A stretch of DNA of 64,000 nt from Serilophus lunatus (taxonomy: Eukaryota; Chordata; Aves; Passeriformes; Eurylaimidae). The stretch covers positions 682,001 to 746,000 of the forward strand of contig VXBA01001267.1 of NCBI GenBank assembly GCA_013399895.1, in the 5' to 3' direction. Every line of letters starts with the position of its first letter. Position 1 is the stretch's first letter. A model generated the notes under the pieces. That model made no database searches, was not told the origin of the DNA, and saw nothing but the letters and a program-made list of their open reading frames with translations. Positions 45,901-58,801 of this stretch are shown here, piece after piece. A program made the translations under genes and the position numbers.

Positions 45901-48900
45901 TCAACAGTTTGATTAGACTGGTAGTCATCTGAGAGACAGGTCAATTCCTTCACTTTATTTTAAATATAGTTTCATCATTGCATAGTATCTAGTGAGATAT
46001 TATAAAATAAGAGCATAAAGAAACTGGAAAGCAATTTAAAGTGCTCTCTTCAACTTCTGTCCATTCAACACATTACTTTTGTTCACAGATGCTATCAGGC
46101 ACCCTACCTCTGATGCACATAGCCTCACTACACTGCTTCCAAAATAATAAAAAGCCTTACCATAAACCTGGTCAACCAACTCAACATCTTTCTATTTCTG
46201 ATCTCTATGTTGAAGAATAAAGCCTATCATTCTCAGAATAAACAGGAAAATTAAATTAAAACTCTTACAATGAAACATAGCTATGCATCTATTCAGCAAT
46301 CTTTTTCAGACTTCTACTTTTATCTCTGTGTAGGTCTTCTCTGAAGAAGGCTACAAAATGTCAGCGAAGTCAACATCATGAAGAAAATTAGAAGAAAAGA
46401 AAATCATTTGCGGAGTATAACTCCATTGCTGAGTATGGGAGAAAGCAAAGAAGTAGAATTCTCTGAAGGTTAATTATGGATTAATTTTGGCATAAGCAAA
46501 ATAGTCCAACTACTAAGATTGAAAAATAGACACACTTCATGTTGATGCCTGGTAACCTGGAAATCCATGAGAACCATAAATATATCCCTGTCATTCTTTT
46601 CTATGAGTGCATCACATTCAAGTGAAGCTTCCATATTGATGGGGAAGATATAACATATAGCTCATATAAGATATATCTTACATAAGATATAAGAAGGAAA
46701 AATTTACTTCAACTTTATTTCCTGAAAGGTTAGCATTAAAGAAATGGGGTTTCATACACAGAATTAAGGACAGGACTCCTTTCATTGCAATCATGTGAAA
46801 GGAGAAACATCTTCCAGAACTTCAGAGTCAGAAAATGGATATAGATTTCATTGCCATTAGCACTGTTCTGTATTAACAGTGTTTCAGATAACTTTACTAC
46901 TAAGTCATATGGTAAAAAAATAATAAGAGTACCATGCTATAAAAATGTGCTGTAGCACATTGTAGCATTACATAGAAATATTTTTTCTAATTATTATGCA
47001 ATTTTTTAACCTTTCCAAAAATAGATTCTTATGAAGATTATAGATTTAATGCATATCTCATCATATTGGTAATTCTGAAGGGATATCAAGAGCAAGAAAA
47101 TTAAGTCTGATACCTTAATATTATAGTATTAATTTAATAATTAACCCTTTAACAGAAAATAGGTTAATTAAGAAAATACAGATGTAGGAATGAATCAAAA
47201 CAGATTTTTAAACCCTGAAAGCTGGATAAAATGTTTTCAAATTTCTCGAGAGGTTGGACTGCAGTTTTTAATTGACATCTGAACTGTAATTCCTCATCAA
47301 AGAGGCTTTAGGGTAAGATAAGAGTAAAAGAAAGCAAACTTCTCTAAAACCAGTTGCTAATTAAGCACAGTTATTAATTATTTTCACTAACAAGCTCAAA
47401 GATCATCTGAGAAGTGGCTCTAATTAGATCTTTAGTATCACAAGAAGGAACTATAAAGAAGTGTATTAAATCAGAAATGCATAGTAAAATATATTGCACT
47501 TCAGAAAGAGTGTATGTCAGTATGAATGAAGATGAGGCGATATCCATGTAAAGGTCAGATATTTTGAAATATTTAGAGAAGTAACTACAATGTAGGCTAA
47601 GGGTTTAATCTTTAATTTGGATGAAAAATGGAAAATTTCCACTATTACTCTTCCAGACTATTAGTAACCATAAGATTTTCTACTATTTGACATTTCAAAC
47701 TTGATCGTGTTTGCCTTCCTTTACAGAAACAATGGCTATAGCTTTTTCCAAAATAAGCAAGTAATAAGTAGACCACAAAAACAAATAACTCTTCTCCTCT
47801 ATCAGCTCTTTATGTGGACATTGGTGACTGCTCAAGCTTTGCATTTCAACAGTTCTGGAGAAAGTAAGCACAATTGTTTTCAGGGCAGTCTTAAAATTTC
47901 CTTGACCTTGTGATGTGGCATTAGATCAAGTTGCACTAGGGAAACAGCATTTGCCATTCGACAGCTGATTTCTCACTTATATACTAATTGTCTTATATTT
48001 ATAGCCGTTGTTAGGAACACTAACCATGATCTTCTTGAATCTGAACAGTCTCATATGAAGTGAAGGAATTGCCCAAGAAAGCTGCTTGTATTTTTCCTTT
48101 GCTGGCCTTTGAGGGTCCCAAAAGAATTGTTTGTCATTTCCAGAGACTTTTCATCTGGATAAAAGACATAGAAGCTTATAGTGAGTGCTATGAAAACCAG
48201 GAAAAATTCCTGGAAAAATTTGCTGAGAAAATGTAGTGCTAGCAAGCTAGAAATTACTTTTCAGTGGAACTAGTAGAATAGAGATGGATTAACAAATTAA
48301 GCTTTCCGGAATATCAAAAGTGTTTCTTTCACATCTCTGGAAAATGGAATCAGCATAACCTTCTTTTTTCCTCTAGACTTTTTAAATTTTTTACCAGGTT
48401 GTATTAACGATTCCTGTCTTAGAAACATGTGTGTAGCCGAATACATAACTGTAATTAAGCAGTTAATACAGATATAAACATATCAATGCCTTCTTTTTGA
48501 ATACCCTAGAGTAGGTTAATTGAAACATAGGGCTTATCCTTCTGATTTACACTATGCTACTTGGAAGTCCCTTCATTTGTTTCATGGTCCAAAGATGAAA
48601 GCTACTTTAAATTACACAATGTTGAAACTAATCCATCAAATATTGGTTTATGTAAGCTTTTCCCCAGGACCTACTAGACACCAAAGGGATTGCAAGTGAA
48701 GTCCACCTGCAAGTTTACAAGTTATTAAATTTCTAATCTTTGATGTTCACAGTGCTTATCTCTCTGTGCCTGTGTTTATCTTCCAAATAAATAATAAAAA
48801 AGAGAATTTGCATGATCAGTTCTATGAGTTGATGAAGTAAATGTTAGTCATCAGGAACTTCCAGGAAAATGCTTAGATTCACTATTTTTAAGACAATAAT

Positions 48901-51900
48901 TTGAGGCTGGGTTAGTTACACTTCATATTAACTCTCCCAGAATTCTCTCCAAGCAATATCAGACAATAAGGATACAAGTCGTTGTCTCAGAAAGATTGTT
49001 GGAAACATCCACAGTTGTTTTGGATTAATCTCATTTAGTAAAAGCAAAAGGAGCAGACATTTAGCATGTTAGCTACATTGAGGTACCTTAGAGGATAGAA
49101 TCATAGATTATCAAGTTCTGGCTACTAAACTCATGGTTTGTGTTTTAAAAAAATTTTATTATACTTGTAGCTTTTGATAAATTCAATTAGAAAACATTAA
49201 GAAACATGTGTTTACCCTCCCAGGATCCCTTCCAAAAGAAATTATTCCTTAAATTTATAAGAGCTGACTTGCTCTTCAAGGACCACTCAGATCAATTTTA
49301 AGTTTTCAAACCTTCAGCTTTTCTTGGAATTGTTGCTACTGTGCAAAGCACATATAATGTACTGGTATTTGTTGCTATCCTGCTTTATTTCTTTATTACT
49401 TGAACAATAAACATGCACATGATTGCCTTGTCCATTGTAATTACCCACAACCCAAGAGATTTTTTTTTTCTCCCTAGCTTTAGGAAAGAAATTATATGAA
49501 AAAATATTGATTAGCTAAAAAGTAAAAATAGAATTAGTCCTTCAGCAAAATTCATTCTATAAAAAGCTATTCCGAAGGAATATTTTAGTACCTGAACAAG
49601 AATATTGCATGTCCCTGAGCTGAGCACTAAATGCTGTTTGCTACATTTCTTTCACAAAATTGTAATATGCATTTAATCTTCCTCACACAAAACTGGACTC
49701 CAAGTGGTTGTGTTTTTTTTTAAATTCCAAGTTTTAATACAATTTTTGCAGTTAAGTATAGAAGTAGCAAGTTTGTGAATATATATAAAGGTATTGTTCC
49801 TGATTTTGCCGTCATATGTCATTAGTAAAAGAAAGTCAACCTCAGAGTTATTTCAAGAAATACCTATAGATTCTATGTGTATGTATTTATATAGATTTAA
49901 GCAAATCAGATTTACATGTCCAGAAAAGTTCAATTTTCTAGGTTTTTTTGAAACATTTTTGCTTTGATTCCTCAGCACTGATTGCCTCTTATTCTCTTTG
50001 AACTACTGCTCTCTACTTCATTCTTTATTCTATTGCCTTTAAATAAGATTTTATAAAAGAGGCAAATTAAGTCTCATCAGATCACATTTTTGCTGTAACG
50101 CTAATACTTCCATTGTCCCTTGATCTGTTGCCACTGAGCATTGTGCTGTATAACAATTTAGATAATCAATACAGAATTATAATTTTCTATGAATTTCATT
50201 CACTCATCAGTTAATACTGAGGTGTAATAATGCCATTTCTAGCTCATGCTAGTAATTCAATTGATTACACTGCTTACATAAAGTCAGTGCTAGAGTTTTT
50301 CTGTTTTCATAGGGATAATTTTATTTTTATTGTGATATCTTTTTATGGCAGTTACTTATTTCAAAATGAGGAAGCAGTTCCAGTTTCTAGTGCTGCATAG
50401 GAGAAATAATAAAGAAATTTGTCCCTGGGTTTTCCTACCTTCTCTGGGTACCTTCTTCCATACTAGTTAGGCTTATTTTAGCCCCCATTAGAGAGCTGCA
50501 ATTTTCCTTTTTACCTCTATTAACTTTGTTGGAAGTTTTTCCTCTCTCTGATTTTATGCATCAAATACTGCTTGTTTTCATCTGGCAAATACATGCTACC
50601 TTGTATTTGGATGCCGTGCATGGTTTTTTTTAACGTTCATAATCTAAAAAGGCTAGGATGCAAGGCCTTTATCTAAACAAGTGAAAAGTTTGCAGGCATA
50701 AAAATCATGTTTTAAGCCATGAACACAAAATCATTTCTTTTAGACTTGCCAGGAATACTAGCTTTTAATTCAAATCTGTTTGCGGTTTTCATTCCAGAGA
50801 ATCCTTTGAGAATTTCAGGGAGATGAATAAAACCACATGCTTAGATGAGGATTAGAAGCTGCCCTAAAGGTCAAGATAAACTTTAAAATGGTTCTAATTC
50901 TGTCACAGTTCCTGCTTCTTTGTAGTTTATCTTAGTGCACTTTTCTGTTGCCATTTCTAAACTTTCACCCTGGAAACTTTAATTTATAAAAACTGATCTT
51001 GTTGAAGAGTCTTCCAACATACGTCAAACTATCCTGTCTTTTCAAGTCTTTACCAAATATGAAGATGAGGCCAAGCAAGAGACAAATCAAACCTGATCCT
51101 CCAAAGATATTTTTCACAGACCTCTGCTTTCTGAACAAATACATCCATTACAAGTTGGTCAGTTCTGTAAAAGAAAAGAGCATTTTGCAAGAACCACTAG
51201 CTGATTAATTAGTTTTGTCCAGTTATTTTCAGCTACAAAAGAAACAGAAACAACTGAGAGTGCATAGTTATCCATTGAACATTTCAATAAAAGTACTGAA
51301 ACCCATCCTTTCCAGCATTTCCCTTTCACCATTTTCTGTATTATTCCTTAGTAAAGCAACTTTTTCCTAATAATCCAGTTGAATTTTATTGAATAATAGA
51401 TGATTAAATAGAATAAAAAATATAAGGACTGATTTCTGAGCTATTTTAAGAGGNATGTTCCCTGATTGAACAGTCAGAGATGCATTATTCCTGTAGCACA
51501 GGCTTTCCTGAGCAGTTCTTTATATGAGACAAAAACATAAACACAAAGATTTTGGTGGAAGAACTCTCTATTTTTGTTTGCATTCTGATGCTAAATCTTT
51601 TCTCTTAATTGTGAAAAATATAATCACTTAAAGTTTTTCACTGCTCAAGAGCTTTTCTTAATTCTCTCCTAAGCCAATTGATGTAATCCTGTTGAATGCT
51701 TTGGCAAGCAAATTCGCATTTATGTTTAAAGTTGTACAAAAGAAAATGCCTCAGCCTACAAGAAACCAAATATAACCACTACTACATTACTGAAAGGTTG
51801 TTACTGTGTTAATATTTCCAATAATTACTCATTCACATTCTTAGTTATTTCGTTGTTATCTCAAAACAGATGTTTTTAAAATATCTGGAAAGGAAAGCCT

Positions 51901-54900
51901 AAGAATACTGAAGACGTGGCTAACCTAAAATCAGCTGTCAAAAAAAGATGTCCAAATCTAAAACTAATCATATGTGGTTTTCCTGCATGCAGTGGCTAGT
52001 GAATATGTCTCTACTCCATGGCTTTTGGTGCTCAGTATAAATTGGGATGAAGTGTCCAAAGGAGAGAGGCAACTCCAGAGGTGCTAAAGAAAGCCTAGAA
52101 GACTATCCTAGACTAGCTCTTTCACTTGGAATAACTGTGGTTTGGTCAGAGAAACCTCAGACTTACATTACAGATTTGCTGAGAATCAAGACTATTAACT
52201 GTTTAGTATAGAACAGAGTATCATGATTCTTCTGTATTTCTAATTTAACAATGCTAATAGGAATTTTCAGTCCACACAAAATGTCTTTTTTGTGTCCTAC
52301 AGCAGTCTGGACATTTTGGTGTTTCAGAAGGTGTATTTTCACATCAAGTGAATGAGCTTTATGAAACAGACTGTTATGATACTTTTAAATAAAAACATTA
52401 TTGTGGAATTACATTACATATTTTTGGATTTGCCATTTAGGCAATGACAACTTGACAACACCTTGTTTCTTTTTTATCTTTTTACTCCTGGCTGCTCACG
52501 ATGGCCAGTGTTCAAGGAAGTGCACAAAACTTCCAAAGGAAAATGAAACGCATTTAAAGAAACCTTCCATCTCTCCATTATACAATTAATCACATTAGTT
52601 TTTAATTCAAAATCTTAAATATTAATAAAATTATAGTGTGTTGATTACTAATGACTTTTTCTAAAAATTTAATTGTATACATTTCATGTATTTTTGTAGA
52701 TATTTATATGCGCCACTTAGTATTTAAAAATGGAATTGCGTAAAGAACTAGACTGGCTGTGCTCACTAACATTTTAGAATACTTGGGGTGCATTAACCAA
52801 TTGATAGAAAATAATTTTACATTGAATTGGCTTTTCCAACAACTTCCACATTTTTTAAAAAGGCTATTGAAAATAATAACTTCTGAACAATTTCATAAAT
52901 AGAAATGAGAAAATTCAGAGGAAGGGGCAGAAAATAGGTGTCCAGCTTTCTATATTTTGAAATGCCAGAGAGAGAGAGCAAAAATGATCTAGTATGTAAC
53001 TGTTAAAATTTTAATTAAACACTAAGATCTAATATTTGGTTTTACAGCTAAGGTATATGCTCCCTATATTTGTCTAATTATTGATGGATTTTAGTTTTCC
53101 TCTATAACATAAAATTTTGCTCATGATGTAGTACAATTTAAAATATAAAATTTTCACTAAGCACTTGCATTTCTAAAAGATTACCCACTACTAGTCTATG
53201 ACTTTCTGTTGACTCTCAAATTTTTTTTGAGTAATTCAATAGTGGGAATATAGTCTGACATTCCATTAAAAAGTCACTCTGTCTATTACACTAAGCATTG
53301 TCAGAACGAGGTAAACATTATCCAGGATTGAAGAGGAAAGAAAAGATTAAAAAAAAAAAAAAAAAACAAAAAAAACAGAGGCTGCAAAGTTTTCAAGAAC
53401 AGATAGTAATAACACTTAGTTTAGTGTGTGTTTTTTTGCTATAAAATATCTTTCTTCATAATCTAAAGTGAAGATAAGTGAGAAAAGAGACCTTACCTAT
53501 GTTGTCCCTAAAGTCAGTGTCATTCAAGTAGCAAATTATTTTTTCACTCTCTTTGCTTTCTCTTGGACTATCTTCATCTTAGGAGTTTGACAGACTGTGA
53601 ACTGCACTGCCTCTAGAGCTGTGTCTAGCTTTCCTCTCAGCACTCCACAGAAGGATGTTTTATCTTTATGGTTTGAGTTTTCTATCACTTCTTCAATTAT
53701 TTTTTTTTATTTTTTTTTTTAGGTAAATCATTTCCCTGGCAATATCAAAAAGAATGTAGCAGTTTTTGTTGCTATCCTGATTCATAATTCCCTTAATATT
53801 GCCATCTGCCCTTCCCCCTTTCAAGATCATTGGTCACTGGTGGTCAGAATCCCTTGGGATATTACTCAAACTTCAGGGATTTATTATAGATTTTTTCAAT
53901 AAATACCTATTTGATAGTATAATCATTATATAAATGCTACTGATGTTCCTGCAGAGAGGTGACTTAATTTGGCTTTCAGCCTTCCAGCAATGTTTGAGCC
54001 TTTGTAAAACGTGTGTTATTTCTATCTCCTCTATGCTGTGCAAAGCTAGGAATATTTTTGCTCTGCTTACCTCGTTTCATTTTAAATGAATTCCTGAATT
54101 GTATAAGAGAGGAAATTTGTAGGGTGCACTTGTAAAACCAGCACTTAGAGTCTAAAAAACTATTTACTTTCAGATATATAGAATTACACAGAATTATAAT
54201 ATATAACCTTTCTTGGTGTCTACATGAATTTAAAAATTAGGGCAAAGAGAAAACAAGACAGCGTACACATAAAGCACATAAGAAAATACAGAAAAAGATA
54301 AAGGACTGTCAATACCATGATTAGTTTACATTGAGGAAAAGCTATAATATTCCATTTTTAGAGGTCTTGTGATTGAACAAGAATTGACCCTTTATCAGTG
54401 GCTACTCCCTAAGTTCCTCTGAATATTGCACCAATTCTCAAAAGCTGAGGAATGTCAGGGCTTTGCTCAAGACAAAAGTTTTACATCTTCTAAAGATCTC
54501 TCCCTACCTGTTATGTACAGAACCCACTGTTGACAGCTGTGCCTAGTGAGATTTTTTTCATTTAGTTTAACGGATTTTGAGCATTCGTGTTCGTTGCATA
54601 TATATCGCTTACAGAGCTCCCCAGAGATGACCATCATTTCTTACAGATAAGATTCTGCCATCTGTTATCACTTAGAGGATATGAGCTTTGAGAATCTTTA
54701 GATGAAAGCTATCCATGCTTTTAAACAGAGTATATCCACTACTACATGAAGTTTATTTTTAGTATTGGAAAAAATAACCTAGCCTTTTGCCAGGTGTACT
54801 GGAGAAGTAAAACAAAACAAAACAAAAAACCCAAAAGCTAAAAGCCCTCCTACCTTAAACCCCTAAAAGCTTGCAGGTGTCTTCACATCTAAATTGTTAC

Positions 54901-55214
54901 TGTCCTGTAAGAAAGGGATCTGGCAGCACTGGAACTTTCCATTGTCTTCCTCCTCTTGATCAATTTCAGGATACATCTGCAAGCATGAATTTGTACTGCT
55001 GATACTTTATAGGAACTAGATCTGAAGATCTTATCTCTTCCCTATTAAGGTTAACAGACAGTAGTACAAACAAATTTCTACAACAATGTAGAATATTTTG
55101 AAGGAGGCTAGTCCTAGACTTTCTCAGAAACACAATTTACATAAATAATACCAGTCTGTTTCTAGAAAAGAACAGGTTTTTGAGGTGAGATTTCTGTGAA
55201 GAAAGAAAAGGGCA
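42923..55214. other. Mostly unique AT-rich DNA, 12 kb, no gene supported
   Basis: There is an A run at 53349-53366 and T runs at 53700-53720, with a single N at 51454. Exon-like segments (minus 43535-43572, 53497-53577, 54071-54093; plus 47727-47863 with 48049-48236) are described under findings. No repeat family was recognised with confidence; a few bases near 49095 recall a CR1 tail. Confidence 0.45.
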
Positions 55215-56638
55215 TATCTTGGGTTAGCTGAGGCTGGGAAAAACTTTCCCTGTTTTGAGTCGGGTTTAAATGAAAGAGTTTTCTTTTTCCTTCCCCCTCC
55301 CCTACCCCCTTTCCCTCCTCCAGCTAGTTCCCCTTGGTTCGTGTGTGTATGTGTTCTGCTTTGAGAAAGGGGGGTGGGACGGGGAGAGAGGAAGGGTGTG
55401 GGACGGCCGGAGAGGGGGCGAGTATTCGGGAGACCACCGTCTCACAATGTGCACTGCCCTCCCACGACTGCGTGGACAGCTAGGCGGGCCCGGGAGTGCT
55501 GGGGGGTTGTCGGCAGTGCAGTGGTGGCGGGCGTGCTCGGTCCTGCCACAGCAGTGCAGGAGCCCACCATCCCCTCAGGTGGCTCGTGGCTGCCGTCGCA
55601 GCACGGTGGTGGAGGCGGCGGGGCCGGCGTGCGTGGCAGGGCCAGGGCCGGCGGCGGGCCCTGCGAGCCGAGCCTGCCCGGGCTGTGCTGCGGCACCCTG
55701 CCCGGTCCTCCACCACCCACCATGCAGGCTGGTGGAGAGGGGGAGGCACTGGCACTGCCCGGGGTGCGCCAGAGAACCAGGGGTGTTCCCAGGGGGGCCT
55801 GGTGGGGCCTGCGGCGCACCATGCTTCCGTTGTGGGCTCTGGGACTGCAGGGATACTGGCACAGCTATGTGAGATCCCGTCTCGGCGGGACCGGGGCGCT
55901 GCTGGTCCCGGACACTTTTGCCCACCGGCTCGGTTCTTGGCAATCTCCCAGTTTTCTGCCTGTCCGCGGGGCGGCGGTGTGGGCACGGCGCGCACTGGGG
56001 GTGCGTGGCGCGTGCGGCGGGTGGGCAGCTCTGCTCCGGCCGCTGGCGGTCACACGGCGGCTTCCCCCGTGCCGCCCACACTGGCACGGCCGCAGGCGGC
56101 AGCCTCAGGGGCAGCCCGATAGCAACATGTGACGGCACCGTGGTGTTTCGATCCCTGGCGGGGGCCTGAAGGTGGAGTCCAGAGCCGAGGCTGGGGCGGA
56201 GCTGGGGTTGGGGCGGCACAGGAAAGACAATGGGAGTCAGCGAGGAGCGAGATTGCCTTTTTTGGAGTGGGCTGGAGAAGGCGCACAGGACGGAGATTCG
56301 GAAGAATATTTAAGGAGACGACTAAGTAGCCTCCCCCCTCTTCTGGCTGGGAGGTCACTGTGGGAAGGATTGTTGTCAGTGCCCCTGCTCTTGCACCATC
56401 TTGGAGATCACCACCTGCTCTGCTGGTAGTCTTTTATTCTCCGGTGGTGGTTCCAGACATTAGCCAGCCAAACAATACAGGAGCTTACTTTCCATCTACC
56501 ATTGCTGCCGCCCCCCACGGCCATCAGCACCCCNAATTCTTAAATTAATTTTTTCTTACCTCTTAATAAATTCTTATTTCTTTAATACCTCTGTATCCAT
56601 AATTTATTAATCAATAATTCGTCCATCAAACCTGGACA
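55215..56638 (+). mobile_element. GC-rich solo LTR, 1.4 kb, second copy of the 3-kb family, near-perfect TSD
   Basis: Begins TATCTTGGGTTA (decayed TG start) and ends ...AAACCTGGACA. The flanks GGGCA (55210-55214) and GGGAA (56639-56643) match 4/5. ATATTTAAGG (56306-56314) is a TATA-like box and AATAAA is at 56565-56570. It shares with the 2994-4779 element the end motif (AAACC.GGACA), the early 'tttccc.gtttt' block and the 11-mer CCATCTTGGAG between TATA box and polyadenylation signal. The body at 55370-56250 is extremely GC- and CpG-rich, giving long meaningless frames (up to 252 aa). One N is at 56534. Confidence 0.75.
56306..56314 (+). promoter_or_regulatory. TATA-like box of the 55-kb LTR
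   Basis: ATATTTAAGG lies about 250 bases upstream of AATAAA (56565-56570), consistent with a U3 promoter. Confidence 0.45.
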
Positions 56639-58748
56639 GGGAAAAAAAAGAAAAAAGAAAAAAGGAAATATACTTAAGCTCTGGTAAGCAGAAAAAAAAA
56701 TCGGTTAGGTGATTTGGTTATGGTGACATGAGAATGAGATAATTTCCTATAAATAAGCTTGGAAAGTGGAAATACAAAGGTGAAATGGAAGAATAAATTC
56801 TTAGCAAAAGCGTATCCTGTAACCCAAGAAAGTTCTGTCGACAGAGGCAAATAATTAATTTATTTGTACTGTGTGGCTCAAATACTCTGCCAATCTCAGT
56901 AAGACCTTAGAAATGGTATTTGAAGACTGGGTTTTCATCACAATTTTTGTTTTCTCCATTTCCCACGTAATGTATCATTTTAGTGACTAAAATAAATGAG
57001 AAAGTTATTTATACATTCTTTTTTCAATATCAGGTAGGCTAAAGCTTCTAATAAATGTAATATTTCTTTTCACTTTCAAGTGTAGATGCCAAATCAAGTT
57101 TTATGTGACTTGACAACTACCTTCTGCATGGCTGTTATTCAGAGCATTACAAAGCCTTTCTAAGACATAAAATCCCTCTCAGGCTGATTCAAGTGAAAAT
57201 TACCAAGTTGTTTGTTCTTTAATAAATTAGATGTTTATTAAGAGAGAATAAATTAAAATATTTGCATCAATTTAAATACTTATGTTCCACTAACTGACAG
57301 ATCTGAATTACTAATAATTCATCAAGGGGAAATTTGTTATTAGTGATAAGAGGATCGCTTTTCAATAATCTTTTAAATTATTCAGAGAAATAATACCCTG
57401 AGCATTTCAATATATCACATGGATTTGCAAAAACATTTATCTCTAACTATTTTTTTTAAAATGACTAGAAAATATCCTAAGCAACAATCAGAAAAATATT
57501 ATTAGATACACATATAAATACATGAATAATCAAATACAAAGCTATCTTCATAAACTTATGACTTTACACAAGAGGAGCTTTCAGAAAAATTTATTTTCAA
57601 TATCTGATGGAAATAAAGACACATTTTTCCACATTTAAGAATTACCTCATTTTTATGAATAGTAAGTGCATAGACTTTCGTATCATAAAACTTTTCATTA
57701 TTACGCTACAAATACAGCTTATCTTCCCTAGTTAAAGCTGATTTCAAACCAGATGAAAGAGTAAGATACCTATAAAAAGTAAAAGAGTTAATATTCCAGG
57801 TGAAAAATATTCGTTGGGGGAAGTTATTAATAATTATGGATTTATATTTATAGAGCATGGCAAAATTTATATTTTCATTACGTAAAAAGTGTATGCTAAA
57901 TATAAAATATTCAGATGTAATCATGCTTTACAGCAAATTGAGATTTTAAAGGGAATCTGAAACAATTTAAAGTAAAACTAAATTCTACTTGCAACTGAGT
58001 ATAGATGTATGCATTTCTGTACATTGCTGTTAAAAGGTATTATTTCTTCCATGCCACTTCAAATTTCAGAAAAAACAATTTATGTTTTATGATGATGTTG
58101 TGATATATGTAGTAGTGTAATTAAAATCAGAAGATATCCTCTTTTTGCTTCAACTAGAACTAAACTGAAAGAAAATTCCCAGAGAAACATATAGATAAAT
58201 TAGAAGAAAATATGTAGCCCTGTATTCTGTCATGACCAGAGGCATGATATGACTAGAGCAAATTAATCATAGTTAGGTGTGTTTCTATATGCATTTGATC
58301 AGAAGGGATTCTGATTTTCCTATTTACTTATTTTCTAGATGACTAAAAAGACCCTCTGCTGTGAAAATTACATTTGCATTGCTACATACTAGGAGTTATA
58401 AGAAGGCTTTATTAACAAGAAGGGTTGTCCTCCCTGCAGAGAGAAAGCTAAGAATTGAGCAATTTGCACAAGTAATTGTAAACAAAAGGAACAGAATCCA
58501 GATAATCTCGATACTAACCTAAACCACTATCTAAGCATGGAAATGTTCCTTTTAAGCCTACATTCCTGTAAAAGTACACTTTTTTGATGGGACTATACAA
58601 TACTTTTCTGTCAGTCACCATTTTAACATTTTTTTAACATGGTGGTTCATTCAGCAAAATATATATATATTTCCTATGAATAAGCAGTTAGGAAGAAGAG
58701 AAATGGAGTTTCAAGCATTCAGAAGTTTCCTTTAACGTGCACGTGTAA
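56639..58748. other. AT-rich unique DNA, no gene seen
   Basis: Starts with an A/AG-rich stretch (56639-56700). No recognised repeat or coding feature. Confidence 0.5.
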
Positions 58749-58801
58749 TACACACACACACACAAACACACACATATACATATATATATATATATATATA
58801 T
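58749..58801. repeat. Compound (CA)n(TA)n microsatellite
   Basis: CA units with one interruption pass into an uninterrupted TA run. Probably polymorphic in length. Confidence 0.97.

Noticed and set aside
49085..49110. 'agaatcatagatt' resembling a CR1 tail
   Set aside because: Only about 15 bases match and there is no adjoining 3' UTR sequence.
55270..56358. Open frames up to 252 aa
   Set aside because: They lie within the GC-rich LTR with overlapping frames on both strands and no conserved motif.
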